NCBI GenBank assembly: GCA_003446545.1
Contig: DMAO01000299.1
Span: 1 to 10,038, forward strand
From: Sphaerochaeta sp.
Lineage (GTDB): Bacteria > Spirochaetota > Spirochaetia > Sphaerochaetales > Sphaerochaetaceae
Direction of reading: 5' to 3'
DNA length: 10,038 nt
The position numbers and the translations under genes were made by a program. The notes under the pieces were generated by a model. That model had not been told where the DNA came from and did not search any database. It saw only the letters and a program-made list of their open reading frames with translations. Of this stretch, positions 1-7,025 are shown in pieces; the stretch's first letter is position 1; every line of letters starts with the position of its first letter.

Positions 1-848
1 GGATACTATCGTCGGCCATGGATGAGGGCATTGCACGTGATGGGCGTATCATTGGATTTGGGGGAGGGGTGGTCTGTGACATGGCCGCCTTTGCAGCTTC
101 CGTATACATGAGGGGCTGCCATCTTACCCTGGTTCCCACCACACTCTTGTGTATGGTCGACGCCTCGGTAGGGGGAAAGGCCGCCATAGATTTCAAGGGT
201 CTTAAGAACATGGTCGGATCCTTCTATCCTGCTGATGAGGTTCTCATCAGTTTCGATACACTACGCACCCTTAGCGATAAGGAGTTTCTCAATGGACTTG
301 CCGAGGTCATCAAGCATGCCTTGCTCAGTCAGGACGAAGAGCTGTACAAGCTGTTGTTGACCAAGAAGAATGAAATTCTCTCGCGTGAAAGTGAAGCTCT
401 CAAGCTTTTGCTGGCCCTATCGCTGGCGGTGAAGATCTGGTATATCGAGCAGGACCCAACTGAATCCCTAGGTATCAGACAGATGCTCAATCTGGGGCAT
501 ACCTTCGGCCATGCCTTGGAATCCTCCTCACACTTTGCTCTGGGTGGACACGGCATTTGCGTAGCCTGGGGAACAGGAAGAGCCTTAGAGGCTGGAGTGG
601 CCTTGGGCATCACAGACAAGGCCTATGCTTCAGGGGCAACCAAACTCTTCAAATCCTATGGGTATGATATGGACTACCGTATTGGGCGTGGCGATTGGAT
701 AGATTTCAGGGAACATCTTCTCAAGGACAAAAAGAAAGAGGCCGGAAAGGTGCTCTTTGTCCTGATGGAAGGTCAGGGCAAGGCAACTCTCAAGCCTTTG
801 GATATGCAGGTTGTGCAACATTTGGTGATTAAAAAACCTATATTCTAG
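1..848 (+). CDS. aroB: 3-dehydroquinate synthase, 5'-truncated by window edge
   Basis: Cytoplasmic NAD+/Zn2+-dependent enzyme of the shikimate pathway that converts DAHP to 3-dehydroquinate. The frame is open from base 3 with no start upstream, so the gene enters from outside; the ATG at 18 is internal. Compared with E. coli AroB (about 362 aa), roughly 75-80 N-terminal residues are missing. Visible family motifs are the glycine-rich GGGVVCD (60-80), VPTTLL and DASVGGK, LKNMVGSFY, GLAEVIK (Glu at 303-305), LNLGHTFGH (486-512) and a His-Gly at 549-554. The Glu, the first His of GHTFGH and the His at 549-551 match the three known zinc ligands. A late DKKK also matches the family's conserved basic site. 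Oddities: the usual HGE reads HGI, and the DExE-x-GLR stretch has one extra residue (DPTESLGIR). It converges on hrpA with only 1 bp between stops. AroB is the best call; a related sugar-phosphate cyclase is less likely. Confidence 0.9.
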   Translation, partial: ILSSAMDEGIARDGRIIGFGGGVVCDMAAFAASVYMRGCHLTLVPTTLLCMVDASVGGKAAIDFKGLKNMVGSFYPADEVLISFDTLRTLSDKEFLNGLAEVIKHALLSQDEELYKLLLTKKNEILSRESEALKLLLALSLAVKIWYIEQDPTESLGIRQMLNLGHTFGHALESSSHFALGGHGICVAWGTGRALEAGVALGITDKAYASGATKLFKSYGYDMDYRIGRGDWIDFREHLLKDKKKEAGKVLFVLMEGQGKATLKPLDMQVVQHLVIKKPIF

Positions 849-851
849 GCT
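831..851 (-). terminator. Candidate intrinsic terminator of hisS-hrpA, lying in the end of aroB
   Basis: Read leftward on the - strand, the hrpA stop is followed at once by a small hairpin: arms AGCCTA and TAGGTT (one G-T pair) around a 5-nt loop, then a run of six T (A831-836 on the + strand, the last two shared with the stem). The stem is short and AT-rich, so it would be a weak terminator. The position just after the stop and the T run are what support it. Confidence 0.4.
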
Positions 852-3369
852 ACTCGACCATTTTCAACAGTTTCCCATAGAGCTTGCCAACTTGCTTGGC
901 AAGCTTTTCTTCACCTGCATCCTCAAACCTGTCAGCTAGTTGCAGGAGGGTATATAGGGAGCTATCCAGTGCATCGAAGCCATCATGATTGAAGGTGAAA
1001 CGGAAATTTCCATCCCCACTTTCCTCAAATCCGACAAACCCCAGAAGCTTGCGTTCCTTCTTGTTCCTCGACAGGGTCATGATCCACGTAAGGTTATCAA
1101 CCAGGGTCTGGGCGTCAGCTATGGTGTAGATGCTCCTTGGAGGGTTGTCTATAATACCCTTCTGGACATCAATTTTTCCAAACAGGTCCAAGATGGAGAA
1201 AAACTTATCCCCATAATGGATATAGTATCCCTGATACAGCAGGGCTGCAGGGAAGTTCTTTGGCCGTTTGGGTGCTTTCTCGTTGGTCTGATAGAGATAT
1301 TCCAGATCCTCGAGAGGTATGATGGCGACTGTACGCTTGTTCTTCTTTCCCAGTGCGACTGTAGGGTAGGTACGCTTGTACACCTGGACGACAGCCTTGC
1401 CCTTTGCAATGCTCTCGATCTTCTCTTCTGATTCCTTTTGCCTGAGAATCTCTTTTTTCGAGAGCTTTTGCTCTCCCTTTTGGGTAAGGGAGACCAGTTG
1501 CCTATAGATATCAGGATTGATGGCATCAAGCCAGGACTTTTCAAGCGGGCTTACCGATCGGGCATACATCCGACTTGTCTGCACGATCTCACCGGCGATG
1601 ATGAACTGGGGCAGTGTCTTGAAGTAGGCACTCCCTGGATGAATGAATACCTGGTTTGCAGTGAGGCTCTTGTACATGTTACGCTCTGCCTTGATGCAGA
1701 TATACTGCAACAGACCGCTTGCAATGCAGCTGAGGTACTCACGAATATTTCCCCCATGGGTAAGGGGGAAGCCTATCTCTGAGCAAATCTCTCCGAGCTG
1801 CTCATCGACATGTACGATTTCCTGCATACCTTGGTAATCGAGGTAATACTTCTTGCAGAACCTCTCCTTTGCCTCTTTTGTGGTATTGGCGGTGTACTGT
1901 TTGAAGATGTTCAGGTAGGAAACAAAATCCCCGTACTCAGAGTTGTTCAGCTGCTTGTGGGCTGCGCGAGAGAGGTCTTCTTCTCCGGGGGTGAAGAGAA
2001 ACGGATTTTTTGTTGAGAGGAAGGATACTGCGATGAGGACCTCTTGTAGGACATCAGGGTAGTGTACCAAGGCCTCGACCAACACACGCGAATGACGGGG
2101 AAGCAAGGGGAATCTGCACATCAGAGAACCTACGGTGGTAAGATGGCGGCTCTCATCAATGGCCCCGATAAATCTCAGGGTATCCTCTGCACTGGTGATG
2201 GCACTGTTCTTAGGCCGGGTGATAAAGGGGAAGTGCTCATAATCATAGATTGCCAGGTCACTCATCCTCAGCACGACCTCACTGAGGTCGGTCCTGAGGA
2301 TCTCCTCAGTGCCATAGAGCATCCTGTCCTTGAAGTTCTCCTCGCTGTAGAGGCGGTAACAGACGCCGGGCGCTGTTCGCCCTGCCCGTCCCTTACGTTG
2401 GTCACAGCTGCTTCGGCTGGTGGGAAGGGGAACAAGCGACGAGGTGAAGTCCTTCTGGTTATAGAAGTTAATCTTGGCTATGCCTGTATCGATAACGGCG
2501 GTGATCCCGTCGATGGTGACAGAGGTCTCTGCAATGTTGGTAGCCACGACCACCTTGGTCTTGCCTTCAGGAGTGTCATCGAAGACAGATTCCTGCTCTT
2601 CCTTGCTCAGACGCCCAAACAAGGGATATATCACAAGTATCTGCTCAGTATCAGCCATATAGAGCGCATTGACGCAGTTGGTTATATCAAACTCGCCACT
2701 CATGAAGACCAATATGTCTCCCATCTTCTTGCGGGCCTGGTTCATGACGATCTTGGTGATGGCCTCGACCTGGTGTTCGACGTTCTCCTGCTGGAGGGGG
2801 TGGTAGACCACATCGATGGGGTAGATCTTGGCATCAATGCTGATGACAGGTGCATCTCCGAAGAACTGGCTGAACACCTTGGTGTTGATGGTGGCACTGG
2901 AGATGATGACCTTGAACTCAGGCCGGTGTTTCATGACATCCTGCAACAGTCCCAGGATGAAGTCGATATTCAGGGACCGCTCGTGCGCCTCATCGACTAG
3001 CATGACCGAATAGTTCTTCAACAGGGGGTCAGCCTTCAGCTCCATAAGCAGGATGCCGTCGGTCATGACCTTGACCCTGGTGTTGAGGGTGGTCGTATCA
3101 TCGAAGCGCATCTTGTATCCGACAAAGTCAGAAGTTGTGTTAACCTGCTTTCGTATGTAGTCCGATACGCTGAGGGTGGCTATGCGCCTTGGTTGGGTGA
3201 TTCCCACCATGAGCGAGCTTGTGTAGCCGGCCTCATGGAGGATTATGGGAAGCTGGGTTGTCTTTCCGCTTCCGGTAGGGCTTTCTACGATGATGACCTG
3301 ATTCTTATCAAGGGCATCGAGAATTTCCATCCTGTGTTGGTACACAGGTAACATTTTCATATCTCTCAA
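850..3369 (-). CDS. hrpA: DEAH-box ATP-dependent RNA helicase, HrpA-like
   Basis: A predicted cytoplasmic 839-aa superfamily 2 DEAH-box helicase that would remodel RNA or ribonucleoprotein using ATP. Motifs in order are Walker A GSGKTT (33-38), TQPRR (58-62), DEAH (126-129), SAT (158-160), motif V around ATNIAETS (276-283) and motif VI QRKGRAGR (324-331). The helicase-associated (HA2-type) and OB-like parts should follow, but I assign those from family layout, not motif. E. coli HrpA is about 1300 aa and HrpB about 810; this protein resembles the compact HrpA-like form of spirochaetes and lacks the long HrpA C-terminal extension. The chosen start is TTG (3367-3369), overlapping the hisS TGA. 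It has AAGGA 6 nt upstream, whereas the next in-frame ATG (3358-3360) has only a weak GAGA. It is co-transcribed with hisS. Helicase identity is near certain, the HrpA-versus-HrpB label less so. Confidence 0.93.
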   Translation of the reverse strand: MRDMKMLPVYQHRMEILDALDKNQVIIVESPTGSGKTTQLPIILHEAGYTSSLMVGITQPRRIATLSVSDYIRKQVNTTSDFVGYKMRFDDTTTLNTRVKVMTDGILLMELKADPLLKNYSVMLVDEAHERSLNIDFILGLLQDVMKHRPEFKVIISSATINTKVFSQFFGDAPVISIDAKIYPIDVVYHPLQQENVEHQVEAITKIVMNQARKKMGDILVFMSGEFDITNCVNALYMADTEQILVIYPLFGRLSKEEQESVFDDTPEGKTKVVVATNIAETSVTIDGITAVIDTGIAKINFYNQKDFTSSLVPLPTSRSSCDQRKGRAGRTAPGVCYRLYSEENFKDRMLYGTEEILRTDLSEVVLRMSDLAIYDYEHFPFITRPKNSAITSAEDTLRFIGAIDESRHLTTVGSLMCRFPLLPRHSRVLVEALVHYPDVLQEVLIAVSFLSTKNPFLFTPGEEDLSRAAHKQLNNSEYGDFVSYLNIFKQYTANTTKEAKERFCKKYYLDYQGMQEIVHVDEQLGEICSEIGFPLTHGGNIREYLSCIASGLLQYICIKAERNMYKSLTANQVFIHPGSAYFKTLPQFIIAGEIVQTSRMYARSVSPLEKSWLDAINPDIYRQLVSLTQKGEQKLSKKEILRQKESEEKIESIAKGKAVVQVYKRTYPTVALGKKNKRTVAIIPLEDLEYLYQTNEKAPKRPKNFPAALLYQGYYIHYGDKFFSILDLFGKIDVQKGIIDNPPRSIYTIADAQTLVDNLTWIMTLSRNKKERKLLGFVGFEESGDGNFRFTFNHDGFDALDSSLYTLLQLADRFEDAGEEKLAKQVGKLYGKLLKMVE
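881..911 (+). terminator. Strong intrinsic terminator-like hairpin for aroB, inside the hrpA coding region
   Basis: A perfect 10-bp inverted repeat, AGCTTGCCAA (881-890) and TTGGCAAGCT (896-905), encloses a 5-nt loop and is followed by TTTTCTT (T tract from 905). The T tract is only on the + strand side, so the structure points to termination of rightward (aroB) transcription 33 bp after its stop. It lies within the last 20 codons of the opposing hrpA gene, where it encodes a repeated GKL/AKQ-type basic segment. Confidence 0.75.
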
Positions 3370-4706
3370 AGTAATTCCTTTTTTATGATGGAGATGCTTT
3401 CCTCGATGGAAATCATCTGGTGCATCTCTCTGTTTTGTAGGTTTTTAAGGGTTACCTTCCCTGAGCTTTGCTCATCTGGCCCACAGCTTAAGCCATAGGG
3501 TATGTGGTTTGCCTCTGCATACTTGAACTGGGCTCCCAATTTCTTGTTCAGCAGATACACATCAGTACGAATCCCACTGGTTCGGAACAATCTGGCAAGA
3601 GCGTCATAGTAGCCTCGCAAGTTCTCATCCAGACAGAATATGATGAGATCTGCAGAACTGGCCTTCCTGATGAGGGGACTGTCAAGCTCCTCCAAGGCAG
3701 CGAGCAGGCGATCTAGTCCGATGGAAGACCCGACACCTGGTAGCTGCTCCTTGGTGTAAAGCGATGCAAGATCATTGTAACGGCCTCCACTGCAGACAGA
3801 GCCGAAGTGGGGCAGCTCTGTAAGGAAGGTCTCATAGACTATGCCTGTGTAGTAGTCGAGCCCCCGCGTGATGGAGGGGTCTAACCTGAAGTGACCTTCT
3901 ATGCCTGCCTCCCTGAGGTAGCTGTAGATAGAGTGCATTCTGGTGGTATGCTCATTTTCTCCCCCTGATAGGGCAGTGAGCCTTTCCAAGGTAGTCAGAA
4001 AAGGTTCGCCCTCGTCCTCGACGGTGATGTACCTGAGAATCTTATTGGCTTTCTCTTGGGTCCCAGTACATGCGACCAGGAGCGAAAAAACCTCCTCGGT
4101 GCCGATCTTCTTCAGCTTGTCTACGATCCTGAGTATCTGGACACTCTGCTCGGCAACCTCGATATGATCCAGAAATGCATTGAAAAGTCCCCTATGGGCG
4201 ATGCAGAACGTGAAATCGGTGACCCCCATAACCTCAAAAGAGCTTTCCATCATCGCTAGAATCTCGTAGTCAGCCTCTGCGCTGTCAACGCCAACTATAT
4301 CAAAGTCACACTGGGTAAACTCCCGAAAGCGTCCTTTCTGCGGATTCTCCCCTCTCCAGACCTTATCAATATGAAAGCGCTTGAAGGGGAAGGCGAGTTC
4401 ATTCTGATGCTGGGCCAGAAAGCGGGCGAAAGGGACGGTAAGGTCAAACCTGAGAGCCACATCACGTTCCCCGTTATCAAGGAAGTGGAAGATCTGCTTG
4501 TCAGTCTCTCCTCCTCCCTTGCCCAGGAGGACCTCGGTATATTCGAGGACAGGAGTGTCTATGGGTACGAATCCATACAGGGAGAAGTGCTCTTCCAACT
4601 TGCTGACGATTGCCTTTTTGGGAATCTCCATGGATGGAAGGAAATCACGGAAACCCTTCAGTACCTTGGGTTCTATGATGGTGCGTTTCTCTCTTTCAAC
4701 TCTCAT
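3366..4706 (-). CDS. hisS: Histidyl-tRNA synthetase
   Basis: Cytoplasmic class II aminoacyl-tRNA synthetase that charges tRNA-His. The 446 aa are close to the usual bacterial length (about 420-450). Visible features are GFRDFLP (18-24), the motif 2 region WRGENPQKGRFREF (117-130), the HisS-specific LDYYTGIVYE (283-292), the glycine-rich CSGGRYND (305-312) and motif 3 GVGSSIGLDRL (324-334). The C-terminal region from about residue 350 is the anticodon-binding domain. The segment RFDLTVPFAR (86-95) replaces the LRPEGT element of E. coli-type HisS and matches the form best known in eukaryotic and archaeal enzymes. The ATG start has AGGAG (complement of 4716-4720) at 9-nt spacing; no other start codon fits before the conserved core. 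It is the first gene of a leftward pair, its TGA overlapping the hrpA TTG start, and is divergent from pcnB. Confidence 0.97.
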   Translation of the reverse strand: MRVEREKRTIIEPKVLKGFRDFLPSMEIPKKAIVSKLEEHFSLYGFVPIDTPVLEYTEVLLGKGGGETDKQIFHFLDNGERDVALRFDLTVPFARFLAQHQNELAFPFKRFHIDKVWRGENPQKGRFREFTQCDFDIVGVDSAEADYEILAMMESSFEVMGVTDFTFCIAHRGLFNAFLDHIEVAEQSVQILRIVDKLKKIGTEEVFSLLVACTGTQEKANKILRYITVEDEGEPFLTTLERLTALSGGENEHTTRMHSIYSYLREAGIEGHFRLDPSITRGLDYYTGIVYETFLTELPHFGSVCSGGRYNDLASLYTKEQLPGVGSSIGLDRLLAALEELDSPLIRKASSADLIIFCLDENLRGYYDALARLFRTSGIRTDVYLLNKKLGAQFKYAEANHIPYGLSCGPDEQSSGKVTLKNLQNREMHQMISIEESISIIKKELL

Positions 4707-4721
4707 TGTCTACTACTCCTG

Positions 4722-4749
4722 TTGTACTTTTAACGTGAATGGTGTACAA
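4722..4749. repeat. Inverted repeat TTGTAC-N16-GTACAA, possible operator in the hisS/pcnB spacer
   Basis: Perfect 6-bp half-sites TTGTAC (4722-4727) and GTACAA (4744-4749) are separated by 16 bp, so their centres lie 22 bp apart (two helical turns). They lie in the hisS leader, downstream of the proposed hisS promoter. A similar GTGTATA lies next to it at 4753-4759. Spacing and place would suit a dimeric regulator, but 6-bp arms can arise by chance. Confidence 0.25.
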
Positions 4750-4753
4750 ATAG

Positions 4754-4781
4754 TGTATAACGAATCGCTTGTGCTCTGCAA
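4754..4781 (-). promoter_or_regulatory. Candidate hisS-hrpA promoter
   Basis: On the - strand, TTGCAG (4776-4781) and TATACA (4754-4759) stand 16 bp apart, a 3/6 and 4/6 fit to sigma-70 -35 and -10 boxes. The start of transcription would fall about 40 nt before the hisS ATG, leaving room for the AGGAG ribosome-binding site. The matches are modest; this is the best pair I could find in this spacer. Confidence 0.35.
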
Positions 4782-4793
4782 TATGCGGTTCTT

Positions 4794-4802
4794 TGCTAAT
4801 AT
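4794..4802 (+). promoter_or_regulatory. Candidate extended -10 promoter for pcnB
   Basis: TGC-TAATAT (4794-4802) matches an extended -10 element (TGn plus 5/6 of TATAAT). No good -35 stands at the proper distance, which extended -10 promoters can tolerate. It predicts an RNA start near 4809 and a leader of only about 12 nt, carrying GAGAG just before the ATG. Confidence 0.4.
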
Positions 4803-4820
4803 TAACACATTGAGAGCAAG

Positions 4821-6071
4821 ATGCTAATTAGATACAAACAAGATGAACATGGAAAGACAGTCCCGGTAGCAAATATCTATACACAAAAGGAACATAAGAT
4901 TAACTACTCGCTCCTTGATAAGGATGCCGTATGGGCGATCAAGAAGCTGCAGATGTCTGGTGCGGAAGCCTATCTGGTAGGTGGTGCTGTACGAGACCTT
5001 ATGCTCGGCCAGGTTCCCAAGGACTTTGATATAGCCACCAGCGCATCGCCCCGCCAGATCCAGAGGATTTTCTGGAATGCACGAATCATTGGAAAGCGCT
5101 TCAAGCTGGTCCACCTTGTCTTTAGGGACAAGGTGCATGAGGTTTCCACCTTCCGTAGTGGTGAGGAGGCGATGGAAGGGAACAACAACGTGTTCGGTTC
5201 CATCGACCAGGATGCAAAAAGAAGGGATTTCTCGGTAAACTCCTTCTACTATGACCCTTCCACCAACCAGTTGTTGGATTTCAACAACGCTATGGATGAC
5301 TTCAAAAAGAAAAAGATACGTTCAATCATACCCCTTGACGAGTCCTTCAAGGAGGATCCTGTGAGGATGATCAGAGCCATCAAGTATTCTGTCACCACAG
5401 GCTTTGCCCTGCGCTTGAATATACGAATAGCCATCCGAAAGTATTCTGATGAACTGTCGCGTACCTCCACCAGTCGTCTCACCGAAGAGGTCAACAAGAT
5501 ACTCTCCTCCGGCCATAGCCGGGAGATTTTCAATGAATTGCAAAAGTATAAGCTTCTGGTTTTTATGCTTCCCTGCTTCTCCATCTACAGCAAGTTTCCC
5601 CAAGTTCAGGATAGCCTGAACGCTTTGGACAAGCGTGTGATGTTGGCTAAGGAGAACAAGGGGCCTTCTGTTGAGCTAGCTGATATGATAAAGGCCCTTG
5701 TCGATCCTCTGATCGTCTTTGCTGATGACCAAATGACCAGTGACGAGCGTTTCAAGGAAACCTTCAGGCAGATCAAGGTCCTGATCAGCCCGATGACCCC
5801 ATCCAACTACGAAGTTGAGCTTGCCAGCGAGAGGCTGCTCAGTGAACGAGGCTTCAAGACCCCGCGCAACTGTGTGCGAAATCAGCGGCCTGTCAACAAA
5901 CCCCCTCAAAGAAGAGGCCCGTCGCGTTCCAAGCGCAACGAAGGAACCGGGGAGGTCTCAGCTGCATTGAAGAAACGGAGAAGCAGGGGGCGGGGTTCGA
6001 ATCGCGGGGGAAAGGGCTCTGGCGAACAGGACCAGAAGGTCACAACCAGTGCCGAGGCCCACGACCTCTAG
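4821..6071 (+). CDS. pcnB: PcnB-type tRNA nucleotidyltransferase/poly(A) polymerase with basic tail
   Basis: A 416-aa class II nucleotidyltransferase that adds A residues (poly(A)) or CCA to RNA 3' ends. The nucleotidyltransferase head shows GGAVRD (54-59), the catalytic DFD pair (Asp68, Asp70), IIGKRFKLVHL (89-99, the PcnB-style GRRFRLxH element), EVSTFRSG (107-114), RRDFSVNS (134-141) and EDPVRMIRA (178-186). After an alpha-helical body, residues 355-405 form a tail rich in Arg, Lys, Gly and Ser and probably disordered. The GKRFKLVH element favours a poly(A) polymerase-type label, but family members in bacteria may instead be CCA-adding enzymes and sequence alone does not settle it. The ATG at 4821 is the only start in frame after the TAA at 4803-4805; the GAGAG before it is a weak, close ribosome site. 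Its TAG stop overlaps the opposing gene's TAG in a shared CTAG. Confidence 0.88.
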   Translation: MLIRYKQDEHGKTVPVANIYTQKEHKINYSLLDKDAVWAIKKLQMSGAEAYLVGGAVRDLMLGQVPKDFDIATSASPRQIQRIFWNARIIGKRFKLVHLVFRDKVHEVSTFRSGEEAMEGNNNVFGSIDQDAKRRDFSVNSFYYDPSTNQLLDFNNAMDDFKKKKIRSIIPLDESFKEDPVRMIRAIKYSVTTGFALRLNIRIAIRKYSDELSRTSTSRLTEEVNKILSSGHSREIFNELQKYKLLVFMLPCFSIYSKFPQVQDSLNALDKRVMLAKENKGPSVELADMIKALVDPLIVFADDQMTSDERFKETFRQIKVLISPMTPSNYEVELASERLLSERGFKTPRNCVRNQRPVNKPPQRRGPSRSKRNEGTGEVSAALKKRRSRGRGSNRGGKGSGEQDQKVTTSAEAHDL

Positions 6072-6979
6072 GCCCACTCCTCAATCTCAATATTCACACT
6101 GGCAACAAAGATGCCTCCATATTTCTCCAGGCTATCTGCTATGTACTCCTGCAGTTCGCCCAATGTTGTGGCTATTTGGTGTTGCATCGGTACGCGGAGC
6201 TTGACCGTAAGGGCATAGCCTTCGCTTTTAATCTGCACCTGGACCCTCTTCACTTTAATCTGGCTGTCGAACTCATCAAGACAGTGGGCAACCATCTGCG
6301 TGAGGGCGGCTTCACTGACAGTGACCTTGCCGTATTTGCTGAACTCAGGCCTTACTATGGTCTTTTCGAAGCTCAGGTCTTTCTTTTTGAAAGGGTAGCG
6401 GTGTTTGTTTTTGAAGAATACACGCATGGTATCATAGACGATCTGGGGATAGTTTCGGGTTATTTCAATTGAGGGGACGGGAATGACGTGCTTTCCCTCA
6501 GTATACCGGATGCGCATTGCAGTCTCTATCTCTTCCTTGGTTGCGATATCTTCAATCCTGAACAGTTTTTCGGGTTGGGGCAGGTTGAGTCGGCTGGCTA
6601 TCTTGTAGATCATCTTTTCGCTTGTGCCGATGATGAGAACCTTGTGGAATTTCTCTTTCTGGATAGCTTGGATTACCTGTTCCTGGTGCTCCGTATCATC
6701 AAAGACAGCGGTGCGTACTGCAGAAAGGACATTCATTTCCCGTTTCGCAGATTTTCCAGCCAGGATGCGGTCACCACGAATGAGCAGCCCGTCATCTAAA
6801 ATGAGGTCGATGCCATATTTTTGGGCAACCAATTTTGAGCGAAAGCTCTTTCCGGTGCCACTTTTTCCAACCAATGCATATACTTTTGTACCTTTGAGTT
6901 TCCAGAAAGCATATCTAAATATCCGATTCATGGTTTCCATTATACGTAATTTCTTGTACAATAGAACAGCATTTTGCAA
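6068..6979 (-). CDS. P-loop NTPase fused to a C-terminal Asp23/DUF322-like domain, function unknown
   Basis: A 303-aa predicted cytoplasmic protein of two modules. The N-terminal one has Walker A GKSGTGKS (38-45), then a hydrophobic strand ending in Asp-Asp (LILDD, 59-63), a layout reminiscent of HPr kinase-like P-loop proteins, and a second strand VLIIGTSEK (114-122). The C-terminal one (about 207-302) follows the Asp23/Gls24 pattern: GKVTVSEAAL, a long helix, alternating strands KRVQVQI and ALTVKLRVP, a helix, and a final strand VNIEIEEW. Asp23-family proteins in Firmicutes are linked to envelope stress and membrane anchoring; here no membrane segment or signal peptide is evident. The TTG start at 6977-6979 has GAGG 6 nt upstream; alternatives are ATG at 6938-6940 (290 aa) or 6929-6931 (287 aa), both still ahead of the P-loop. 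It is divergent from rnfC. I do not recognise a named gene. Confidence 0.8.
   Translation of the reverse strand: MQNAVLLYKKLRIMETMNRIFRYAFWKLKGTKVYALVGKSGTGKSFRSKLVAQKYGIDLILDDGLLIRGDRILAGKSAKREMNVLSAVRTAVFDDTEHQEQVIQAIQKEKFHKVLIIGTSEKMIYKIASRLNLPQPEKLFRIEDIATKEEIETAMRIRYTEGKHVIPVPSIEITRNYPQIVYDTMRVFFKNKHRYPFKKKDLSFEKTIVRPEFSKYGKVTVSEAALTQMVAHCLDEFDSQIKVKRVQVQIKSEGYALTVKLRVPMQHQIATTLGELQEYIADSLEKYGGIFVASVNIEIEEWA
6934..6962 (+). promoter_or_regulatory. Candidate rnf operon promoter
   Basis: TTTCCA (6934-6939, 4/6 of a -35) and TACAAT (6957-6962, 5/6 of a -10) are separated by 17 bp. They would start RNA near 6969, about 57 nt ahead of rnfC. The -10 overlaps a perfect palindrome TTGTACAA (6954-6961). 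The site sits inside the first codons of the divergent P-loop gene if that gene uses its TTG start. Confidence 0.35.
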
Positions 6980-7000
6980 AAATTCCCTCGAGAGTTTTAG

Positions 7001-7006
7001 ATCATA
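7001..7006 (-). promoter_or_regulatory. Candidate -10 box for the P-loop/Asp23 gene
   Basis: TATGAT on the - strand matches TATAAT at 5 of 6 positions. It would give an RNA start near 6994 and a leader of about 14 nt containing GAGGG before the TTG start at 6979. No clear -35 box is seen, so support is limited. Confidence 0.27.
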
Positions 7007-7025
7007 CTAGTAAGGAGCGTTTTCT

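Noticed and set aside
1749..1770. Inverted repeat TTCCCCC-N8-GGGGGAA inside hrpA
   Set aside because: A 7-bp stem with no T tract on either side, within conserved coding sequence. Most likely coincidental.
2062..3000. 312-codon open frame on the + strand opposite hrpA
   Set aside because: It is in exact codon register with hrpA, so it stays open simply because hrpA rarely uses TTA, CTA or TCA there. The protein has no recognisable domain, while hrpA shows helicase motifs on the other strand.
5991..6010. tRNA T-arm-like string GGGGTTCGAATCGC in the pcnB tail (possible tRNA remnant or att site)
   Set aside because: The flanking 5-nt arms do not pair, there is no acceptor or anticodon arm around it, and the sequence is explained by basic codons of the PcnB tail.
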